Below, one piece after another: positions 1-5,398 of a DNA stretch of 5,398 nt. The DNA is taken from positions 1 through 5,398 of the forward strand of contig SKLC01000148.1 in NCBI GenBank assembly GCA_007123425.1, in the 5' to 3' direction. Origin of the DNA: Nitriliruptoraceae bacterium (lineage in GTDB: Bacteria; Actinomycetota; Nitriliruptoria; Nitriliruptorales; Nitriliruptoraceae). The translations under genes were made by a program, and so were the position numbers. The notes under the pieces were generated by a model, which saw only the letters and a list, made by a program, of their open reading frames with translations, had not been told where the DNA came from and made no database searches. How positions within the stretch are numbered: position 1 is the stretch's first letter; every line of letters begins with the position of its first letter.

Positions 1-265
1 CCCACGCTTCTCCGAACTGCGCCGCCGCGATCATCCCGACCGCGATGCTGCCCACGATGTTGAAGACGTTGTTGAGGACCACGATCGCGGAGATCGGCCG
101 GGCGATCTCCTGCTTGATCGCCAGCAGCGCCCTGGCCGCGGGACCGCCCTCTGCGGCGAGTTGGCGGGCGCGGACGATCGGGACGGACAGCAGTGCGGTC
201 TCCGACCCCGAGCACAACCCCGAGCCCACCAACACCACCAACATCGCGAGGATCAGATTTGCCAT
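1..265 (-). CDS. CNNM/CorC-family (DUF21) membrane protein, N-terminal part
   Basis: Only the first 88 residues are in the window; the gene continues past the left edge. The start is the ATG at 265-263, giving MANLILAMLVVLVGSGLCSG. The protein opens with a hydrophobic helix (about residues 3-20), followed by the segment SGSETALLSVPIVRARQLA and later RPISAIVVLNNVFNIVGSIA, which begins a second membrane segment. The SGSETA and LNN..NIVGS patterns are typical of the DUF21/CNNM transmembrane domain found in HlyC/CorC 'hemolysin-family' proteins. These usually carry CBS domains and a CorC-HlyC domain further on and are linked to Mg2+/Co2+ transport or efflux; none of those later domains can be seen here. 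No strong ribosome binding site precedes the ATG, and an in-frame GTG 18 nt upstream is a weaker alternative. The family call is confident; the transported ion is not. Confidence 0.82.
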   Translation of the reverse strand, partial: MANLILAMLVVLVGSGLCSGSETALLSVPIVRARQLAAEGGPAARALLAIKQEIARPISAIVVLNNVFNIVGSIAVGMIAAAQFGEAW

Positions 266-386
266 CGACGCAGGATGCCACACCGCTGTCGCTCACCGAC
301 CACCTGCCCTGCCATCGACACCGGTCGGGGCCGCTGCAGTTCTGCGGCACGTCAGAAATGGGGTTCTCCTGCCTGATCCGTGGGTC
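266..386. other. Intergenic gap upstream of the CNNM-family gene
   Basis: About 120 nt lie between the possible small ORF and the CNNM-family start. I see no convincing promoter. The only structure noted is a 5-bp inverted repeat, GCCGC at 330-334 with GCGGC at 344-348 and a 9-nt loop, which has no T-tract and is weak. On the minus strand an AGGAG at about 372-368 is followed by ATT rather than a normal start codon, so I do not call a gene from it. Confidence 0.4.
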
Positions 387-530
387 TCACGAGCGTCCCG
401 GCAGTGAGGGGCGATAGCCGCCGAGGGCGAGCATGGCCAGGGCGAGGAAGGCGCGCGGCGGGAGGCCCTTGACCTGATGGTCGAGGCGCAGGAGCTGCTG
501 CACCGCGCAGAGCCGGCGGCGGTGGGTCAC
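387..530 (-). CDS. Possible 47-codon ORF overlapping the HAD-ATPase stop (GTGA)
   Basis: The frame starts with GTG at 530-528, overlapping the TGA stop (529-527) of the HAD-ATPase gene, and ends with TGA at 389-387. It encodes 47 residues beginning VTHRRRLCAVQQLLRLDHQV and ending LALGGYRPSLPGRS. Nearly all its codons end in G or C, as in the real genes here, and GTGA overlaps are common between translationally coupled genes. It has a basic start and a moderately hydrophobic stretch (PPRAFLALAMLALGGY), too short and interrupted to be a sure membrane helix. I do not recognise the family. Alternatives are the 3' remnant of a decayed gene, possibly a transposase, or a chance open frame in GC-rich DNA. 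No function is proposed. Confidence 0.35.
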   Translation of the reverse strand: MTHRRRLCAVQQLLRLDHQVKGLPPRAFLALAMLALGGYRPSLPGRS

Positions 531-2269
531 CGCGCAGGGGGCGGGGGTGTTGCTTCGAGGTAGCGTCGCTCGATCGCGGTGCGGATGGCGTCGCGGACTT
601 CTTCCACGCCGTCGTGTTCGAGTCGCAGGCGGCGCTCGATCACGGCGATGTCCTGGGCGAGCTCGAGATCCTGGAGCACGGCGCGGATCCAGCTCGAGAA
701 GTCGTGGTCACGGGCATGTCGCGCGACCGAGGGGGCGGGACAGCTACCCAGGATTCGGTGGAATTCCCGCAGATTGGCGGCCACGCGCCCGTCCTCGTGG
801 GGTTGGAAGTAGAACCGCTCCGAGGGCGGCAGCTGCCCGTCGATGTACTTGTGCCAGTGGCGCACGTGGCCGCTGCTGCGGCGTCCCATGGTGAACGGGA
901 CCGGTGCACGCCCGTCGCGTCGCACCACTAGTGCCTGGCCGAGGTGGCCGTGGGCGAGCTTGTCGGTGAGCCGATGTTCGGCCGAGCCGGTCTGCTGGGC
1001 GACGAAGGACGTCGCCTCCTCGCTGCCGTGACCGGCTCCGGTGACGAGCACGAACACATCCAGCTCGTCTGCCAGCATCTCCGGGAGGGCATCGGGCCGA
1101 TGCGTGGTCAGGCACAGACCTGAGGTCTGGTCGGCCACACCGCGCCAGGGATGGGGGTCGGCGAGCAGGCTGTGCGCCTCCTCGAGGACCAGCCAGTGAG
1201 GAAGGCCGGTGACCGCCCGCTGGGCCAGCACGGCGGGCATGACGTCGGCGAGGTAGCTCTGCTGGGCGTGCTCGTCGTGCTGGGAGAGGTCGATGACCAG
1301 GCTGCCGAACCGGTGGCGCAGCAGCGCGGTGAGCTCCTCTGCGCTGGGTAGCCGCCGGGGGTCGCCGACCGCCAGGATCCCGCGCCGGTCGCCCAGGCTC
1401 TGGTGATCGCCTTCACGGTCGAGGACCAGCACGCTGTAGTCCAGGGCCACCAGCTGCTCGATCAGCAGGCCGGCCAGGTACGACTTGCCAGAGCAGCTGC
1501 CCCCGGTCAGCAGCAGATTCTGCTGCGAGGCGGGGATGTGGACGGGGTTGCGCTCACCGTCGTAGCCCAGCACCAGCTGCCACCGACGCGGTGGCAGCCG
1601 CCGGGAGCCGGTCACGACCGGCCCGGTCAACAGCTCCACGATCCCGGCACCGTCAGGCTCATCGAGCACGAGATCGGCGTGCTCCTTGAGCGCCGGCACG
1701 GCGTTGGCCACCGCCGCCCCCAGCTCGCAGGCGGCCAACAGCTGGTGGTCGTTCTCCGCATCCCCCACCCCCAATGTGCTGTGCCGCGAGATCCCCAGGT
1801 TGCCCAGCGCCTGGACCAGCCCGCTGCCCTTGGTCACCCCCGAAGGCAGCACCATCAGCTCTGAACGGTTGCGCACCACCTGCCCATCGACCCCCAGACG
1901 CATGAGCTCCTCGAACACCACCTTCGCATGCGGTGTCTTGCACGCGAGCAGCACCCGACCCTGACGAACCGTGACCTCACGCTGTGCGAGCACATGCCCC
2001 AGCGCAGCATCGACCGGCGCGGCCAGGTTGCGCACCCCGTCGCTATCGGCGAGCACCGCACCGTTCTCCGCCACGATCGCGTCGAACTCACCGTCCACGC
2101 CCGGGAAGACCGCACGCAGCTCCGAGAGGATCCGCCCGGTCACCAACACCACCGCCCGACCTTCCGCCCTCACGGAGCGGATCGCCTCCAGCACCGCCGC
2201 ATCGGGCACGTCGGTGTCGGTCAACGTCCCGTCATAGTCGACGGCAACGGCCTGCACACTCCGACTCAT
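527..2269 (-). CDS. HAD-IIB phosphatase / HerA-DUF87-like ATPase fusion protein
   Basis: This is a 580-residue multidomain protein. Residues 1 to about 215 form a Cof/SPP-type (HAD-IIB) phosphatase with all four motifs: DYDGTLTD (11-18, nucleophile D11 and acid D13), LVTGR (42-46), the motif III lysine in TKGSG (K147), and GVGDAENDH (167-175). Residues about 230-460 form a P-loop ATPase of HerA/DUF87 type: Walker A GGSCSGKS (256-263), VLDREGDH (282-289) resembling the family's 'DxEGDY', Walker B LVLEEAH (360-366), and LTTHRPD (387-393) as a likely sensor region. The tail (about 470-565, with ERFYF, DFSSWIRAVL and LELAQDIAVIERR) resembles DUF5752. The phosphatase substrate and the ATPase target are unknown; HerA-like enzymes usually move DNA or protein. 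No signal peptide or membrane helix is seen, so it is probably cytosolic. The ATG at 2269 is preferred because AGGA lies 8 nt upstream and it places the DxDGT motif at the usual position. A GTG at 2302 would add 11 residues but lacks a good binding site. Fusion of these domains is clear; the biological role is inference. Confidence 0.85.
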   Translation of the reverse strand: MSRSVQAVAVDYDGTLTDTDVPDAAVLEAIRSVRAEGRAVVLVTGRILSELRAVFPGVDGEFDAIVAENGAVLADSDGVRNLAAPVDAALGHVLAQREVTVRQGRVLLACKTPHAKVVFEELMRLGVDGQVVRNRSELMVLPSGVTKGSGLVQALGNLGISRHSTLGVGDAENDHQLLAACELGAAVANAVPALKEHADLVLDEPDGAGIVELLTGPVVTGSRRLPPRRWQLVLGYDGERNPVHIPASQQNLLLTGGSCSGKSYLAGLLIEQLVALDYSVLVLDREGDHQSLGDRRGILAVGDPRRLPSAEELTALLRHRFGSLVIDLSQHDEHAQQSYLADVMPAVLAQRAVTGLPHWLVLEEAHSLLADPHPWRGVADQTSGLCLTTHRPDALPEMLADELDVFVLVTGAGHGSEEATSFVAQQTGSAEHRLTDKLAHGHLGQALVVRRDGRAPVPFTMGRRSSGHVRHWHKYIDGQLPPSERFYFQPHEDGRVAANLREFHRILGSCPAPSVARHARDHDFSSWIRAVLQDLELAQDIAVIERRLRLEHDGVEEVRDAIRTAIERRYLEATPPPPAR

Positions 2270-2276
2270 CAGGCCC

Positions 2277-2284
2277 GTCCTCGC
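2277..2284 (-). promoter_or_regulatory. Ribosome binding site supporting the start at 2269
   Basis: On the minus strand the sequence GCGAGGACGGGCCTGATG places a purine-rich GAGGA/AGGA core 8 nt before the ATG at 2269. The alternative GTG at 2302 is preceded by GGTGATGCTCG, which is a poorer match. This is the main reason for the shorter start of the HAD-ATPase. Confidence 0.5.
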
Positions 2285-2436
2285 GATCGCGGCTCGACTC
2301 ACCGAGCATCACCAGCAGCGCTGCCGACCGCCAGGGGCGGTGGTCCCATCTCGTGGCGGCTGGCAGCCAGCACGGTCTCGGACGCGAAACAGGGTGGCTG
2401 CGCTGCCGGCTGACCGCACTGGTGCCGGTCCGGTGG

Positions 2437-2455
2437 CTCGAGCGCACCGCTCGAG
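2437..2455 (-). terminator. Perfect 8-bp hairpin downstream of the SaoD-like gene
   Basis: CTCGAGCG (2437-2444), a CAC loop (2445-2447) and CGCTCGAG (2448-2455) form a perfect 8-bp stem. It lies 46 nt downstream of the SaoD-like stop on the minus strand and upstream of the HAD-ATPase. There is no T-run after it, so it would be a non-canonical actinobacterial-type terminator. It could equally be an operator or a chance palindrome. Confidence 0.4.
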
Positions 2456-2501
2456 AGATTCCGGGCGTCACTGTGCGCAAGCCCGCCGACGAGTCGGAGG
2501 G

Positions 2502-2873
2502 TCAGAGGGTGATGATGTGATCGGGCGGGTTGCCGACCAGGGCGCCGTAGAGATCGGGGAAGCAGCCCACGGTCACGCCGTCGACCACGTCGGTGACAGT
2601 GACCTCCCCGCCGTCGGGGTCGCCGCTGGCCAGGCCCCGCTCGACGGCGCAGCGGTCGCACATCATCAGCAGGATGCCCTTGTCCGCCGCCTGCCTGGCG
2701 AGCCGCTCGCCGATGGGGTCACCCGTGCGCAGCACGTAGTTGTTGTCGTCGAAGAAGAACATCCCCACGACCTCGGCCCCGTGGCGGTCCTCCTCGAGCT
2801 GCGGGAGGATCATCTGCGCGATCTTGTAGCTGGGGTTGCGGGCGGTCGTGGCGAACACGTACGCGACCTTCAC
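2502..2873 (-). CDS. DsrE-family protein, SaoD-like
   Basis: This is a 123-residue protein beginning MKVAYVFATTARNPSYKIAQ, a typical first beta strand and helix of the DsrE/TusD-like sulfur-relay fold. Notable segments are ILPQLEE (22-28), VVGMFFFDDNNYVLR (35-49), GDPIGERLA (51-59), ILLMMCDRCAVERGLA (67-82) with a C72-x-x-C75 pair, and GCFPDLYGAL (103-112) with C104. It ends in HIITL, the usual DsrE C-terminal strand. The MMCDxCAxERGLA and GCFPDLY motifs match what I recall of the DsrE-related SaoD family. DsrE proteins commonly carry or transfer sulfur on a cysteine, but this subfamily's reaction is not established from the sequence. The GTG at 2873 is chosen because GAGG lies 6 nt upstream and the protein then starts at the conserved strand. 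The GTG at 2885 and a frame reaching 3017 give unsupported extensions. It follows rip by about 100 nt in the same direction. Confidence 0.8.
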   Translation of the reverse strand: MKVAYVFATTARNPSYKIAQMILPQLEEDRHGAEVVGMFFFDDNNYVLRTGDPIGERLARQAADKGILLMMCDRCAVERGLASGDPDGGEVTVTDVVDGVTVGCFPDLYGALVGNPPDHIITL

Positions 2874-2879
2874 CTTGTA

Positions 2880-2883
2880 CCTC
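2880..2883 (-). promoter_or_regulatory. Ribosome binding site deciding the SaoD-like start
   Basis: On the minus strand GTGAGGTACAAGGTGAAG places GAGG 6 nt before the GTG at 2873. Choosing the upstream GTG at 2885 would leave this site inside the coding sequence. Confidence 0.5.
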
Positions 2884-2950
2884 ACGCCCGGGCCGAAGAC
2901 GCCGCCCACGCTACGCCGGAGCCCCCGGAAGCCTGCCCGCACCGGAGTGG

Positions 2951-2968
2951 AAACGCAGCGAACTGCGC
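2951..2968 (-). terminator. Weak UUCG-loop hairpin just after the rip stop
   Basis: On the minus strand CGCAG-TTCG-CTGCG forms a 5-bp stem, with a sixth G-U pair possible, capped by a stable UUCG tetraloop and followed by TTTCC. It begins about 10 nt past the rip stop codon at 2978. The stem and T-tract are short, so it may only attenuate transcription into the SaoD-like gene or protect the 3' end. Confidence 0.33.
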
Positions 2969-2977
2969 ACGCTGGGC

Positions 2978-4444
2978 CTATTGCGGGATCTGGATCGGCG
3001 AGGTGATGTCGAGCCACAGCAGCGCGATGAAGAGCAGCAGCAGCACCGCGATCACCGGCACGGCGATCGCGGCGATCGCCCGCGGGTCGACGGTGAAGTC
3101 CTGCGGCTTGCCCTGTAGGCCCCGGACCGCGTTGACGCTGCGCTCCACGGCGAGCACGGCGAGATGGCCGCCATCGAGCGGGGGCAGCGGGATGAGGTTG
3201 AACACGCCGATGAAGATGTTGATCGAGGCGAGCAGCATCACCAGCAGGAAGGGCCCGAAGGTCTCGGTCTGACCCGCGAGGCCGGCGGCCCCGACCAGTG
3301 AGAGGGCGCCTTCGGGGTCGCGCTCCTCCTCGCCGACCGTCTGCTGGGCGATCGCGGCCAGCCCTTCCGGCCCGAAGACCCGGCCCATCGCCTCGAAGGT
3401 GGCCCCGAACATCGGGAAGAACCCGGCGTCGCCGACCAGCGCCTCGCGCATCGCCTCCGTGGTCTCGAGGCGCTCCATCACCGGATCGGGCGTGAAGCCG
3501 GCCACACCGCGGACCTCGCCCGTCTCGGGGTCCTCCACCGGCTCGGGCGTGATCTGCAGCTGCGTGACCTCACCGTCGCGCTCCACGGTGAAGGCGACCG
3601 GCTCGCCGGGGTGCGCGGAGATCTCCTCGCGCAGCACGTCGAAGTCGCCCGAGCTCACCTCGCCCACGGCGAGCACCTCGTCGCCGGTCTGCAGGCCGGC
3701 CTCGTCGGCGGGCGAGCCCGGCTCGACCCCCGTCACGACGGGCTGGGCCTCCCCGGTGCCCATCGGGATCAGCAGGAACCCGCCGAGCAGGACCACGAGC
3801 GCGATCACGAAGTGCATGGTGGAGCCCGCCGCGAGCACGATCGCGCGCTGCCAGGCCGGTTGATCATGGAAGAACCGGCCCTCGTCGCCCTTGAGCAGCC
3901 GGTGGTGGAGGCTGCCGGGGCGACCGGTGTCAGCCACCTCGGTGACCAGCACCTCGGTGAGCACCGCCCGGGCGTGCTCGATGGAGGCGTCCTCGGGCAG
4001 CGTGGCCCGGGTGCGGCGCACGATGCGCTCGCGCACCTCGGCGGGGGTCCCCCGGTCGGTCAGCTCCTGCTCGAGGCGCTCCCAGGTGGTCTCGGGCAGC
4101 GTGCCGACCGTCAGCGGATCGGTGTCGGGGCCCAGCCGCTGGGCGGCCACCTGCCGGTCGTGGGTCAGCCGCTGGCTGCTGAAGACCTGCTCCGGGACCC
4201 CCGGCAGCCGCTCGTCGTCGGGCGCCATGCCCTTGATCGTGACGAAGCCGCCGAGCGGCAGGGCCTTGACGCCGTACTCGGTCTCGCCGCGCTGGGTCGA
4301 CCACAGGGTGGGGCCGAAGCCGAGGAAGAACCGGTCGGCCCGGATGCCGAAGCGGCGCGCCGAGGCGAGATGCCCCCACTCGTGGAGCATGATCGCCGCC
4401 AGCAGGCCGACGACGAAGATCACGATCCCGACGGTCGCGCTCAT
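2978..4444 (-). CDS. rip1: RseP/Rip1-type M50 site-2 intramembrane metalloprotease
   Basis: This 488-residue zinc protease cleaves substrates such as anti-sigma factors within the membrane (regulated intramembrane proteolysis). TM1 (about residues 5-25) carries the metal-binding HEWGH (21-25), followed by the family blocks GFGPTLWST (42-50), GETEYGVKALPLGGF (53-67) and GM (72-73). TM2 is about 203-228 (AAGSTMHFVIAL), a single PDZ domain spans about 234-300 (GSPADEAGLQTGDEVLAV), TM3 is about 399-420 with the second zinc motif NLIPLPPLDGGH (416-427), and TM4 is about 457-478. From memory, Rip1 homologues are nearer 400-430 residues. The excess lies at about 80-190, a charged, mostly helical insertion between TM1 and TM2 that should face the cytosol. 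The ATG at 4444 overlaps the dxr stop (ATGA), and GAGGAG lies 4 nt upstream, so translation is probably coupled. The family is certain; the symbol follows the Rip1-like architecture and its substrates here are unknown. Confidence 0.93.
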   Translation of the reverse strand: MSATVGIVIFVVGLLAAIMLHEWGHLASARRFGIRADRFFLGFGPTLWSTQRGETEYGVKALPLGGFVTIKGMAPDDERLPGVPEQVFSSQRLTHDRQVAAQRLGPDTDPLTVGTLPETTWERLEQELTDRGTPAEVRERIVRRTRATLPEDASIEHARAVLTEVLVTEVADTGRPGSLHHRLLKGDEGRFFHDQPAWQRAIVLAAGSTMHFVIALVVLLGGFLLIPMGTGEAQPVVTGVEPGSPADEAGLQTGDEVLAVGEVSSGDFDVLREEISAHPGEPVAFTVERDGEVTQLQITPEPVEDPETGEVRGVAGFTPDPVMERLETTEAMREALVGDAGFFPMFGATFEAMGRVFGPEGLAAIAQQTVGEEERDPEGALSLVGAAGLAGQTETFGPFLLVMLLASINIFIGVFNLIPLPPLDGGHLAVLAVERSVNAVRGLQGKPQDFTVDPRAIAAIAVPVIAVLLLLFIALLWLDITSPIQIPQ

Positions 4445-5398
4445 GTGACTCCTCGCCTGCTCGCGATGGCGGTCGCGGCCCGCTCGCGGGCCCAGGTGTC
4501 GGCGGCCAGCACGTCACCGAGGTCGCCGGGGGCGCCGGGGCGGGTGGCGTCCCAGTCCTCGAGCACCACCTCGACGACGGCGGCGAGATCGAGGAAGGCG
4601 AGCCGGCCCTCGAGGAAGGCGCCCACGGCGGCCTCGTTCGCGGCGTTGAGCACCGCCGGGTACGTGCCGCGGCGCCGGCCGGCCTGCTCGGCGAGCCGCA
4701 GGGCGGGGAAGGTCCCGGTGTCGACGGGCTCGAAGGTCAGCTGCTGCGCCCGGGTCCAGTCGCAGGCCGTGAAGGCGTGCTCGAGGCGCTCGGGCCAGGA
4801 CATGGCCAGCTGGATCGGCAACCGCATGTCCGGCGGCGAGAGCTGGGCCAGCGTCGAGCCGTCGACGAACTCGACCATCGAGTGCACCACCGACTGGGGG
4901 TGGACGACGACCTCGAGGTCGTCCCAGCCGACGTCGAACAGCTCGTGGGCCTCGATGAGCTCCAGGCCCTTGTTCATCAGGCTGGCCGAGTTCACGGTGA
5001 TGACCGGCCCCATGGCCCAGGTGGGGTGATCCAGCGCCTGGGCGGCGTCGACGTCGGCGAGCTGCTCGCGGCTCCAGCCCCGGAAGGGGCCGCCCGAGGC
5101 GGTCAGCACCAGCCGGGCGACCTCGTCGCGCCGCCCGCCGCGCAGGCACTGCGCCAGCGCGGAGTGCTCCGAGTCGACCGGGACGAGGTGGCTCTCGCGC
5201 CCGCCCGCCTTCTCGGCCGCGGCGACCACGAGGTCCCCGCCGACGATGAGGCTCTCCTTGTTGGCCAGCGCGACCGGCGTGCCGGCGGCCAACGCGGCCA
5301 GCGTGGGCTCGAGGCCCACCGAGCCGGTGATGCCGTTGATCACCAGGTCGGCATCGGTGGCGGCCAGCTCCGCCAGCCCGGCCGCGCCGTCCAGCACC
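4441..5398 (-). CDS. dxr: 1-deoxy-D-xylulose 5-phosphate reductoisomerase (Dxr/IspC), N-terminus cut
   Basis: Dxr rearranges and reduces 1-deoxy-D-xylulose 5-phosphate to 2-C-methyl-D-erythritol 4-phosphate with NADPH, the committed step of the MEP isoprenoid pathway in the cytosol. The window holds 318 C-terminal residues; roughly 75-80 residues with the first part of the NADPH-binding fold lie past the right edge. Numbering from the first whole codon, visible blocks are ITGSVGLEPTLAAL (23-36), ANKESL (45-50), VDSEHSAL (74-81) with the metal ligands D75 and E77, TASGGPFRGW (99-108), HPTWAMGPVITVNSAS (124-139), MNKGLELIEAHELF with the third metal ligand E146, VVHPQSVVHSMVEF, DMRLPIQLAMSWPER and LNAANEAAVGAFL. 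All active-site blocks in view are intact. The first whole codon is an internal GTG, not the true start. The stop overlaps the rip start by 4 nt. The SASLMNKGLE variant with N before SAS is normal for actinobacterial Dxr. Confidence 0.96.
   Translation of the reverse strand, partial: VLDGAAGLAELAATDADLVINGITGSVGLEPTLAALAAGTPVALANKESLIVGGDLVVAAAEKAGGRESHLVPVDSEHSALAQCLRGGRRDEVARLVLTASGGPFRGWSREQLADVDAAQALDHPTWAMGPVITVNSASLMNKGLELIEAHELFDVGWDDLEVVVHPQSVVHSMVEFVDGSTLAQLSPPDMRLPIQLAMSWPERLEHAFTACDWTRAQQLTFEPVDTGTFPALRLAEQAGRRRGTYPAVLNAANEAAVGAFLEGRLAFLDLAAVVEVVLEDWDATRPGAPGDLGDVLAADTWARERAATAIASRRGVT
4450..4455 (-). promoter_or_regulatory. Ribosome binding site for rip inside the end of dxr
   Basis: On the minus strand CGAGGAGTCACATGA contains a strong GAGGAG core 5 nt before the rip ATG, lying within the last dxr codons. 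It supports the overlapping ATGA arrangement and the start at 4444. Confidence 0.65.

Larger units (their letters stand above)
2270..2501. other. Gap between the SaoD-like and HAD-ATPase genes
   Basis: About 230 nt separate the two genes, far more than elsewhere in the window, so the HAD-ATPase is probably a separate transcription unit from the dxr-rip group. Open frames here are shadow-like, of low-complexity Arg/Pro-rich content, with no recognisable product. I see no clear -35/-10 pair. Two short perfect inverted repeats lie here: the one listed separately at 2437-2455, and ACCGCC-AGG-GGCGGT at 2327-2341, a 6-bp stem with a 3-nt loop located 58 nt upstream of the ATG at 2269. Confidence 0.5.

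Noticed and set aside
45..417. Plus-strand open frames near the left edge
   Set aside because: The minus strand there encodes a clear DUF21/CNNM N-terminus (SGSETALLSV...LNN..NIVGS), making the plus-strand frames shadows.
2270..2302. GTG at 2302 as the start of the HAD-ATPase
   Set aside because: It adds 11 residues with no family support and a weak ribosome binding site; the ATG at 2269 has AGGA at proper spacing and gives a normal HAD N-terminus.
1984..2520. Plus-strand open frame rich in Arg, Pro and Ser across the HAD domain and upstream gap
   Set aside because: Its composition is typical of an off-frame reading of GC-rich DNA, and it is antisense to clear HAD motifs.
2874..3017. Extension of the SaoD-like gene to 3017, overlapping the end of rip
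   Set aside because: The extra 48 residues are Arg/Gly-rich with no similarity to DsrE starts, while GTG 2873 has a GAGG site and begins at the conserved MKVAYVF strand.
2340..3272. Plus-strand open frame of 310 codons crossing the SaoD-like gene and the end of rip
   Set aside because: It spans three different features on the other strand and shows no recognisable domain; it is a shadow frame.
3611..5029. Long plus-strand open frame (472 codons) opposite rip and dxr
   Set aside because: It lies entirely antisense to two genes with unmistakable conserved motifs, and its product is low-complexity His/Gly/Arg-rich sequence, as expected from the complement of GC-rich coding DNA.
5395..5397. GTG at the right edge as the dxr start
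   Set aside because: The frame is open to the edge and the protein lacks the first part of the NADPH-binding fold, so this is an internal valine codon.
1..5398. CRISPR array, insertion sequence ends, tRNA or riboswitch
   Set aside because: I saw no regularly spaced direct repeats, no terminal inverted repeats with target duplications, no cloverleaf with a CCA-type end and no recognisable riboswitch core.

Overview
This is a 5.4 kb, very GC-rich window whose genes all read on the minus strand. The organism looks like an actinobacterium or a close high-GC relative. Evidence for this is the strong G/C preference at third codon positions, the actinobacterial-type Dxr signature (MGPVITVNSAS...MNKGLE), and the dxr-rip gene pair, in which an M50 site-2 protease resembling mycobacterial Rip1 directly follows Dxr. 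I cannot assign a genus from the sequence alone.

Layout from right to left, which is the direction of transcription. (1) 4441-5398 holds the C-terminal four fifths of dxr (ispC), the committed enzyme of the MEP isoprenoid pathway; its N-terminus lies beyond the right edge. (2) 2978-4444 is a complete RseP/Rip1-type intramembrane metalloprotease that overlaps dxr by 4 nt (ATGA). It carries about 100 extra residues in the loop between TM1 and TM2. (3) 2502-2873 is a small DsrE-fold protein of SaoD-like type with a CxxC motif. It sits where many actinobacteria have ispG (gcpE). (4) 527-2269 is a large fusion: an HAD-IIB phosphatase domain, a HerA/DUF87-like P-loop ATPase and a C-terminal helical domain resembling DUF5752. 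(5) 387-530 is a possible 47-codon ORF whose GTG overlaps the fusion gene's stop codon. (6) 1-265 is the N-terminus of a CNNM/CorC-type (DUF21) membrane protein that runs off the left edge.

The right half is a conserved housekeeping module of isoprenoid precursor synthesis plus membrane stress proteolysis. The left half looks accessory. The most unusual item is the HAD-ATPase fusion, where a complete sugar-phosphatase-like domain is joined to an apparently complete HerA-type ATPase. I see no tRNA, rRNA, CRISPR array, intact insertion sequence or attachment site. The noncoding gaps are short (about 100-230 nt) and hold only small inverted repeats that could be terminators.
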